From: Puccinellia tenuiflora
Taxonomy: Eukaryota; Streptophyta; Magnoliopsida; Poales; Poaceae
Direction of reading: 5' to 3'
Length of the DNA: 64,000 nucleotides
NCBI GenBank assembly: GCA_012064385.1
Contig: QRDG01000618.1
Span: 1 to 64,000 of the forward strand
In this document: positions 63,996 to 64,000 of the stretch, piece after piece
Numbering within the stretch: the first letter of the stretch is position 1
Layout: the number at the start of each line of letters is the position of its first letter
Position numbers and translations under genes: made by a program
The notes under the pieces: model-generated
What the model was told of the DNA's origin: nothing
Database searches by the model: none
The model's input: the letters and a program-made list of their open reading frames with translations, nothing else

Positions 63996-64000
63996 TAGAC

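Larger units (their letters stand above)
47119..64000 (-). mobile_element. Element G: Angela/BARE-type Copia retrotransposon, 5' end outside the window
   Basis: The 3' LTR (47119-48808), polypurine tract, RNase H, RT, integrase, protease remnant and gag zinc knuckle (56662) are all in minus order. MULE2 (51973-56553) and element H (from 56677) are inserted in it. The rest of gag and the 5' LTR should lie right of element H, beyond the window. It entered element F's internal region at 47119. Coordinates include the nested elements. Confidence 0.8.
56677..64000 (-). mobile_element. Element H: Sirevirus-like Copia element lacking pol, 5' end outside the window
   Basis: Minus-strand order from the right edge: gag with coiled coil and two CCHC knuckles, stop at 62797, 3.8 kb of AT-rich non-coding sequence with repeated TGGGGGAG tracts, polypurine tract, and a 2.3-kb 3' LTR. 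The knuckle arrangement and multiple polypurine tracts fit the Sirevirus (Maximus) group. No integrase, RT or RNase H is found between gag and the LTR. It interrupts the gag of element G. Confidence 0.75.

Overview
The window is a piece of a large, repeat-rich grass genome, almost certainly a Triticeae species (wheat, barley, rye or Aegilops). The main reason is two Copia long terminal repeats whose outer end reads TGTTGGGAATATGCCC when read in element orientation. That end, with the adjacent AAGTGGGAGA polypurine tract, is the hallmark of the BARE/WIS/Angela family. No bacterial-type genes, rRNA, tRNA genes or CRISPR arrays were seen. Nearly everything is nested transposable elements; the only host genes I can argue for are B3-type DNA-binding genes around 21.2-31.3 kb. 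Element letters below are local labels.

1-19887 is a Gypsy nest, all on the minus strand. A fragment of integrase (element B, 1956-2347) was hit on its left by element A (its 5' LTR is 1289-1955 and its gag start reaches the window edge) and on its right by element C. Element C is a Tat-lineage element with gag, protease, reverse transcriptase, RNase H, a second archaeal-type RNase H and integrase. It also carries an accessory ORF on the opposite strand next to the 3' LTR. Its 5' LTR is cut at 13807 by element D, a young chromovirus (13808-19887, two 395-bp LTRs with one difference seen). The sequence right of D is neither the rest of C's LTR nor the rest of B, and D has no target-site duplication, so this is a rearrangement breakpoint or a join.

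19888-31638 is a B3-gene neighbourhood: a small B3-like fragment (21174-21868) and a four-exon B3 gene beginning at 22870. The last exon of the second gene is split by element E (23797-31220), an LTR retrotransposon with an Athila-type primer-binding site, a perfect GATGT target duplication and no reverse transcriptase. E carries one 421-codon ORF of unknown function. An N at 31639 separates this from a decayed Copia 3' end (31640-33110), then a 2.5-kb unclassified repeat-like stretch (33119-35651), then a LINE 3' end (35654-37452).

37453-64000 is a Copia nest, again minus strand. Element F (Angela-type 3' LTR 37453-39234) has a decayed internal region interrupted by a Mutator-type DNA transposon, MULE1 (40398-44528, TSD CTAATTAG), and by a second Angela-type element, G (3' LTR from 47119). 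G has a nearly complete pol. It is interrupted by MULE2 (51973-56553, TSD TAACATGT), which is packed with tandem arrays, and by element H (from 56677), a Sirevirus-like Copia element. H has a gag with two zinc knuckles but no pol, and 3.8 kb of non-coding sequence with repeated polypurine tracts before its 3' LTR.

Functionally the window shows retrotransposon decay (amber stops, frameshifts), nested insertion and partial or non-autonomous elements. The items most worth a second look are the RT-less element E with its unknown ORF, the unknown ORF inside MULE1, the antisense accessory ORF of element C, the pol-less Sirevirus-like element H, and the B3 gene that reads as intact apart from one insertion.
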